Assembly: GCA_951799405.1 (NCBI GenBank)
Contig: OX637363.1
Span: 2,542,001-2,606,000, forward strand
Source: Agapetus fuscipes
Taxonomy: Eukaryota; Arthropoda; Insecta; Trichoptera; Glossosomatidae
Length of the DNA stretch: 64,000 nucleotides
Direction: 5' to 3'
The position numbers and the translations under genes are program-made. Every line of letters starts with the position of its first letter. Position 1 is the stretch's first letter. The notes below the pieces were generated by a model, which saw only the letters and a list, made by a program, of their open reading frames with translations, had not been told where the DNA came from and ran no database searches. Below, piece by piece: positions 54,501 to 63,500 of this stretch.

Positions 54501-57500
54501 TAACTCAATGTTTCAGGATATCCCCCATTATCAAACGACACGCACGTCTACATCCGCGTTGGTGTACCCGGCAACCAGCGCCCCATCTTCAAGGGCAACT
54601 TCTCCCCCAGCCAGTCCTCGTCAGACTTCTCCTACGACTTCACCCCCATGAACTACAAGGCCAGCGTCCTGGAGAACAGCTCGGCCGGCACCAATGTTAC
54701 CAAGGTCGTGGCCAACGATCCCGATGGACTGGATCAGCTCCTCGTGTACCATCTGGTCGGCGGCGCTAAGGACAATTTTGTGATCAATGAAAAGTAAGTG
54801 TTTCATCTGCGTCTTCGCTTTGTTACCTGTCTTCTTTTCTGATTTGCATCCGCAGCGAATTCTCCGTAATCCTGTCCTTAGACTTTATTTTTTTTTGTAT
54901 TATGTATATCACTCTTTACGCTACTCGTGATCTAGCAACAGTCCCACAAGGAGTGCCACCTGAGATATGCTATTAGCTTCAGTGACATTGAACTATTTAT
55001 TTGTAAAGTCATGGGCATGCCTCTGACCTAGAGGTTCTTGTTTTGTCGTGCCATGCATAGGCGTCAAGTGTAAACTTGTATACAGTGCGGCTGTCAATCA
55101 TAGACGTCATCCAACTTTGAACTTGTCCCTGACATCTGTGTTCAAGAATTCAAAAGTCTGCAAGCGGAAATATTTGCTAAACTTTTGTGATTTTTGTTCT
55201 TGACTAACTGATAACAAATACATGTGACTGTTCACATAGTTTGAAGTGTCGTCGATCAATTAAGTGTTTTAAAAATGTGCTTGAAAAAGTATTCTACACT
55301 AGGGGTATTCATATAGCCAGAATATTCAGTAGCCAAAAGGTTAATTGATGTTCTGTTGAATAACAACTAATTCTACTTTCATTAATACATTTTTAGGTCT
55401 GGCCTGATCACCGTATCGCCTGAAGCGAGATTGGACTTGGACTCGAACCCAAACCACTACGATGTCATTGTGACGGCCGTAGACAGCGGCACACCAATTC
55501 CAGAGACCGCCACGACCACCGTTTACATCAATGTAATCGACGTCAACGACAAACCGCCAGTCTTCAATATGACGCTGACATCAGCGTACGTGTCAGAAAG
55601 GACCAAGATTGGAAAGACTGTCTTTATAGTCAGCGCCATGGACACTGATATGGATTCTGACATAAGTTATACCATCATTGATCCCATCAAGGCACTGTCT
55701 AAATCAGGTAGTTTTCCTTTTTTTTTTAAGAAATCCTGTGCGGGAGACTCCCTAGATTTCAGAGACTCTAGGGGTTTATGGGACTTGTTGTAGTGCCGCA
55801 GAGGTGTTGTTTACGAGCTTGGTCCTCGCTACAAATCGCCAAAACTCAAACAAGATCTAGTTGCTGTAAGGCTGGATGGACCTTTAGTGACCGGTCTTTG
55901 GTAAAGGAACAATACAGTTCCATATTTATTGATGTAATTAAAAAAAAAATGTAGTGTCAGAAATGTGGCATGTCTTTTGGGAACTTGTTGCAAGCTGTCA
56001 CTGTCAAATGGTAGATATCAAATGAATGCGCCAAGCGCCAAGGTGGTCAAATTCGGAACTACCAGCCAAGCTTCGGCCGAGTGACATGATTTTTTTCCTG
56101 TCTTAAATGCGCAGAGTCTGTTGTTTTTTTTTCTAACTTATTCATATTCTTAAGGCCGTCATGGCAAGGGGCCTCCAAAGACAATTATTTTCAAATGGTT
56201 TTTTTCTAGTTGATTTGACTCAAATTGCCCTTAAGGCTCTAGATCACCGAAGTTAAGCAACATTGGGCGTGGTCAGTACTTGGATGGGTAACCGCTCAGG
56301 TACACCGCGTGTCGTTGGCACCTTGGACCGGTCCGTAGTCCGTAGTGGCAACACTTCGGACTCGTAAATGGAAGGTTGTGGATTCGGATCCCGGCGGAGC
56401 ACAAAAATATTCCATTTATATTTCGAATGTGCTCTTCGCTGGGTTGAAAAATTCATAAACCTTTACCAATGACCGGTCACCAAAGGTCCATCCAGCCTTA
56501 CAGCAACTGGGTCTTGCTTGAGTATTGGCGCTTTGTAGCGACGACCAAGCTCGTAAACCTCTGCGGCACTACAACAAGTGTCATAGACCCCTAGAGTCTT
56601 TAGAATCTAGGGAGTCTCCCGCACAGGATTTCTTAAAAAAAAAAGGCCTTCATGGCAAGGGGCCTCCAAAGACAATTATTTTCAAATGGTTTTTTTCTAG
56701 TTGATTTGACTCAAATTGTCCTTAATCCAGGCCTTTGTGTTGTCCTGGTGTTTTGGAATCCAATTTTTAGAAAAGATTATTGTATTCTGTTTGTTTTCAG
56801 GTGTTCATTTGAAATCCACAAAACCCTACAACTACAAACAAATCTTCAGAATCAATGAAAAAACCGGAGAAATCATCTTAAACAACACGCTGGATTACAA
56901 CCAAGCTTCCGTAATCATCTTGACCGTAAAAGCGGAAGACGTAAACGCCGTTTACAACAAGGCAAACCAGTACGCCGTCACTGAAATTACGCTCTACGTC
57001 CAGTCTTACAGCGACAATACGCCGCAATTCACCAACGACGGCTGGACGTCGACAAACACAAAGATTAAGTTCACCGTAAAAGAAGAACAACCGGTCGGGA
57101 GTACGCTGTTTGTCTTGAAAGCGGAAGATCCGATTTCGGGGCATGTTGTTACGAATTTCAAGGTGATCAATTCGGAAACGGACCTGGTCCAAGTGGATCC
57201 ACAATCCGGGCAAGTTTTGTTGACGAAGAGATTGGATTATGAATCATTGGAGAGTTCGGAATTGACGTTTACCGTAAAAGCGACTAGTAATGACGGGACA
57301 AAGTATAGTACGGCTGTGATTGGTATACAAGTCCAGAATATCAATGATAATGTACCTGAATTTAAAGTAAAAGTGAGTATTTATTAAATATATAATATTT
57401 TATGTCAATTAAACTGTGGTCTTTTGTGTGTACAATTTCCATTTTGGAAAAAATACAACTTTCTATAAAAATACATATTTGAATTTTATAGAATGAAAAA

Positions 57501-60500
57501 AACGGATTTTACTGACTGTGCAAAAGAGAAGAACGATTTTCTCTACATTTCGTCGGAGTCATACCCAACGTCCTCAGATGTGTCTCTTCTACAAAGAAGA
57601 ACCACGAACTATTGAATTATTGTTGTTTGATCGAGGCCGAAGGTTGTAGGTACTTTTATTAACCTTCGGTGATGCATCCATAGATGTCTGTATGGATGCC
57701 CCAGTTGTACAGAAGGACGATATTATGTCTTCTTGTGAAATCATCCGATTAATGAAAGCGTGGATCATAGAAGTTAGTACTGGCCTCCATATACTGGAAA
57801 GTGTGTAGCTGTCATCTCTGTTGAAGTTGGGGTGCCTGTGTATTTCGATTGCTTCCTTCACAAGTCGAGGGATGGGAAATCGTTCTTTTTGCACGGTCAG
57901 TAAAATCTATTGTTTTCATTCTATAAAATGTCTAACGACCGACCGTAATCATAATTTAAAATCTTTAACATATTTAAATGGTTGATTTAAAAAAAAGGCA
58001 CGGAGAAGGTACTATTGTGGTCAAATTGAAAAAAAGAGGAAAATGTATTTATATATCAAAAGATTAGAAATGGTTATCCGATTTTTTAACAAAAACTAAT
58101 TTAGTAGCTTTTTTCGCAGGAAGCATTCCAAGAATATTGTTAAAGTTTTCTTAAAATTTGATTAAAATCGGTTGAACAGTTTAAGAGTCCATAGGGAACA
58201 TGTAAAAATAATTATATTAATTCGATTTTAGGTATTGGAGTTTGTTTCAGGTTGTATTTCACATACAACATGTTCATTATCCTTTTTCGTTTAATCGCCC
58301 TATGCATATGAACGTAAGCGATACACAAACTTAAGTTTACCATTCTGCTACATCCCGTATCGCGCCCGCGCTTGAGAAATAAAAATATATTTGAAAACTT
58401 CAAACCGCCTGGCGTCCGCCTGAGTTCCAAAGTCACGTCATTACAAGTCTAGACAAGTTAGTTCCTCAATGGCAGGCTAAGCGGTCGTTTGTTTGTTTGA
58501 CGTTTTGTAATTTTTCATACATACTCTTCAAAAGTCAGGGGTACGTACATTGTGGTTTCGAAACCTGATTATTTTTTGTCTATTTTTCGGAAAGTAACCT
58601 GAGGGGGACTAAAATCATAAAATATAGTGACAAAAATTTATATTTATATTGTCTTTTCAGTCTTACAAAGCCAGCATTCTCGAGTCTTCCAAACATCCAG
58701 AACAAGTGATGAAGGTGGAAGCCACAGATATGGACGCTGTTCTAACAGAACAGGATAAAAGCCTCGGCTTCTCCAAAGTCAGATACTCCCTAGTCGGACA
58801 GAATTCTGATTTGTTTCTTATTGACGAAAATACTGGTGTGATTCAGGTACGTAAATGAATTAAGTCGGCTGCAGTCAGTAATGAATGCAGGCGCGCTGCT
58901 TATATTCAACCAAACCAAATACTGTCGCATGACTCCGCTTCTAGAGCGACTCTACTGGTTGAGGTTTCCTCAACGCGTCTAGTTTAAACTTGGCCTTGTC
59001 ACCTACAAAGCTTTCCATGATGCAGCTCCTCTCTACATCCAAGAGCTGATTGTTCCAAAAGTCCTGGGCTCAAGGGAGCAAACACTGAGATCAGCAGAGA
59101 ACGGAACGGAAACCCTGCTAAATGAATCTAGAAGGAAAATTTCCACTATTTTCGAAGACCGTGCTTTTGCGGTGGTCGGCCCTACGACTTGTAATCAACT
59201 GCCACCAGAAATCCGGAGGTCCAGGACGATTGAGGAGCTAAAGAGGAGGATGAAGACACACTGTTTCGACCAGTAAACTACTAAGCGTCCTTGGAGTGAC
59301 ATTGAGTCACGAAACGGCGCTGATAAAGAAATTATCATCTTCATCATCACGCAGCTGTCTCACCTTGTCTCACCTTGTAGTCTCACCACCATCCTCCAGG
59401 ACTCTGCTTTGTGCAGCCTCAGTTTATGTCCGAGCTAAAGCTATATCTAATTACACGAAACGAAAATGAAAAGATTCTGTCTAGAATTTATTTTATTGCT
59501 ATTTAAGCTGATTTCTCTTTATTTTGCAGGTCGCTCCAAATAAAACTCTTGATCGTGAACGGCAGTCGGTCCTACGTTTGGATGTCATCGCTAGCGACTC
59601 AGCTATGGGAGCGATTGCTTCAAGACTTCAGACACAAGCAGCGCTCATTATAGACGTACTGGATGTTAACGATAACGCACCCAAATTTGAACGCTCTACT
59701 TATATGGGTAAGTGAATAGAATGACCGGTCCGTAGACCAGATGTAACACTTCGGACTCATGAATGAAAGGTTGTGGGTTCAAATCCCGGTGAAGCACAAA
59801 AAATATACAATTTATATTTTCAAATTTACTCTTCGCTGGGTTGAAAAATTCATAAAACTTTACCAAAGACCGGTCACTAAAGGCCCATCCAGCCTTACAG
59901 TAAATGGGTGTTGCTTGAGAATCGGCGCTTTCTACAGCGATGAGGGCTCTTGAGGTGTAACGCAACTAAGCTACACATATAGTGCAGCTTAGTTGCGTTA
60001 TTGCAGATGTTGAAGCTACTTTTATATTTGATCTTTACTTTGTTGTTCAAATATATAGCAATATGTGGTTAAAAACCCTGTCGGAATATATAAATCAGCT
60101 CTGAGTTAATGTATACAAATGTTTTATTGTAAAAAAAAAGTACTAGATCCCTGATACTTTACAGTGGTAGTATTTCAAGTAAAACTTACCATAATGATCA
60201 CTGATATTCATTCTTTTGAGAAAGAAGAGATCTACAATAAAATAAACTTCCAAACCTGTATATTAATTAGGTATAAAGTTTGTTTAATTGACAGATCACA
60301 GTTGATTCCTCTGTTTGTATATATGTTTTTTGTATTTTAGCCGTTGTCCCAGAGAACGTCAACATTGGTCACAATGTCATCAACATGACGGCGGAGGATC
60401 CTGACGAAGGACTCGGGGGAGAGGTCAAATATGATTTTCTGGATGAAGGGGAAGCCAATGGTAATTTTAAAATGCATCTGCTTAAAATCTCTGTACCTAC

Positions 60501-63500
60501 TCAAAATTATTTTATTTTCTGAAACTATCAGTCCGGTCGATAGCTCAGGTGGTAGAGTGCTTGCATTCCATGCCGAAAGCTCGGGTTCGAATCCCACCGA
60601 GGGTGTCGGAAATGATTTCCCGTTACGGTGTTTATTTCAAACCCCAAAATAAAATACCGGCAAGGATTACTCAGCCTTCACAAGAAATGAGTACCAGCAC
60701 TCTCGGGAGCTGGGAAACCTCCACTTCAACTGAAGTGGTTGGCGTAAGGCCGGCCCCCTTACCTGTAAAAATAAATAGGTTCAACTCGCCACATGCGACC
60801 CCTTCGGGGAGAACGCGGCAAGAAGTTACACTATATGTGTAGCTTAGTTGCGTTGCGTATTGCGTATCAGAATTATAAATGATCTGGTGTCGCCAGACGT
60901 GTGAATAGCCTGGAACAACCAAAGCTAAAAGGAATAACAGCAACTGCAGAAAACAGCAAAGACTGCACTCGCCAAGCACCTGGATGAATCCGGAGAACAG
61001 ACGCTCTAGACTCCCCTGGTCCGGAATGCAGCTTCTTTTCGCAGATGGATCCCTTTCTGCTCCGACGCGTCGATTACTCTGAGAGAAATTTTTGTTTACT
61101 TGAACTCTATGTTGGCGATGCAAGGCGATCTCCAAAGTTCACAAGATGGTACAAGAAGTACTCTCAAAATTTGTAAAACGTGTGAGCTGGGTCACTTCAT
61201 ATTTTGTACTGGCAGCCGCAGGATCTCCAGGTGACAATAATACTTCTCCACCCAGTCGCATAGAGATGCAATCAATACAAATTCCCTGCAGCTGCTTATT
61301 ATTTCAATAAGTACCTATCAAGTGATAGGTACTGACACAATATATTATTTTTTTAGACTTTATTATAGAGTTAAGCTAATGGCTTAACCAAATACTTTTC
61401 TCTCTTCTCACACAGTTCAGTCAAATAAGACGGGGCCGCTCCTCTGAGAGAGTGGAATACCATAAGGCACACTTTATACTACACTCTCTCCGGGACACGC
61501 AGCCAGTGAAGACGTTGCAATAGAGGAGCGACATGATCAGTTTTATGTCCTCCAAAACTGATTTTTGCTGCGGCATTGAAAACAACCTATGTCCTCTATT
61601 TCCCTTACATATATTCTTTCTTAATAGGGTAATTGCAGTGGTGGGGAAAACGGTTTAAAATACTATGGTTGTATAGAGTACATTTCAAGAAATGCAAAAG
61701 AGAAACCTGACAAGAGGAGATGAGCCAGGATAGAAAAGTTTGGCGTCTTCGAACAAGGAGGGCCGACCCCAAATGATGGGATAAGGCAAAGAGAAAGAAG
61801 AAGAAGTGTAGAGTACATTTCAAGGATCACAACCATATATTTTTTAAGTAGTAAAAATAAAAAAAAAATTTGTAATTTTCAAAAATAAAATGCCGAGAAT
61901 TTGAATCCCGCCAAAACGCAGCACGCCCAGCTAGCCACGCTGTGACATCAAAATGACGTAGATGGATCCGACAGTCTTCGAGGGCCTAACGGTACACTCC
62001 ATAGATCCGAAGATCCTTCGACGTCACATCCGCCAGATATTATTGTTTTAAAAATGCAGATGCATTATTTAAAATGTAGCCTATCATTTTATGAAATAAA
62101 AAATAATGTGAAATTACTCTATTGTTCAGAGATTGTAATTGTATTTCCTGTTTCAGGTCTCTTCCACATCAACTCTTTGACGGGCGAGATCCGAACCCGG
62201 CGCACCCTGTCTGGCAAGGGGCGCGCGGAGCCCTACCTCCTGAGGGTGGGGGCGGCGGACGGGGGCTCCCTGCACACAGACGCATCGCTGGTGCTGTACG
62301 TAGGCGACGTCAGCGGCAACGATGGAATACCACTCATCATACAGCCAGCTGAAGATCAGAGCGCCTTTGTTAGCGAGGTAGGAAATCTTTTTTTTCTTTT
62401 AATGATGAAAATATGAATTTAGAATAAATGTAACGAACGTTGATGTGGTAAATGAGTTTGTATACTTGGGAAGTAAGTTTGAAAAAGATGGAAGAATGAC
62501 AAGTGAATTTGAAAGAAAAATAATGAAAGACGGGTGTAAACGCCGCTGCATAAAAGTTTGCCTTACATTATCATGATTTTGTCTGTTCCAGAATGTGACC
62601 ATTGGCTCTTCGGTGTTCCAAGTGATAGCCAGCGACCCAGACGACCCGTCTCAGCCTTCTGGCAAGCTGGTCTACAAGTTGCAAGAAGCGAGCGCGGATT
62701 CCACTGCATTCTATATAGGTAAATGTAACCAAACTACACATATAGGGTAACTTCTTGCCCGCGCTATCCCCGAAGGGGTCGCATGTGGCCATTCGGGACC
62801 TTATTTTTACAGGTAAGGGGGCCGGCCTCACACCAACCACTTTCATTTGAAGTGGGTGTTTATGTCTAAAATGTTATTTGTTGTGTATATTCCTTGACTT
62901 ATAGGTTGGTATGCGGCTGACCACCCATACTGTAGAAAATGGTTCACTTTGCCAATGTCACCCTTGTTTCAGGGAAGGTCGGCTTGCAGGGTGTACGTCC
63001 ATTTGAGATTTGGTTTTTATGTTGTTGGTTCACATGCTGCATGCGCAAGCGCGAACTTGTACGTGTCTGTTTGTGAAAATGCATGTAATATGAATCCCCA
63101 ATGTTACATATCTTTGCAACTTAGATTAGATTAGATATTAGACAAAAGTACCTACTGATGTAGAAGTATGGTGGTAGCAAAGGTGTAAATTTTTCTATTT
63201 GTATACTTCTTTATCTATGCTTAACTCCATCTTCTAGAATGATCATCCATTGATGTTCCCAATCAAGGAGGAGCTGCTTCCAGGTGTCATAGTCGGAGAA
63301 CTGTCCTGTTTTACCGGAAAATTGAAAATGCGCGAATTTTAAAGAGCTATAATTTAAAAAACTAAGCCAGATATTCTTTTCTTTAAAACGCAGATGCATT
63401 TTTAAATATGTAGTCATCATTGTATGAAGTAAAAAAAATGTGTGAAATTACCGTATTGTTACAATATTTTATTTCTATTCGCAGATCCTAACACTGGTCT

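Noticed and set aside
60532..60610. Genuine tRNA gene at the S2 (and S1) heads
   Set aside because: A and B boxes are present, but no convincing acceptor stem, and the same sequence recurs as part of SINEs.
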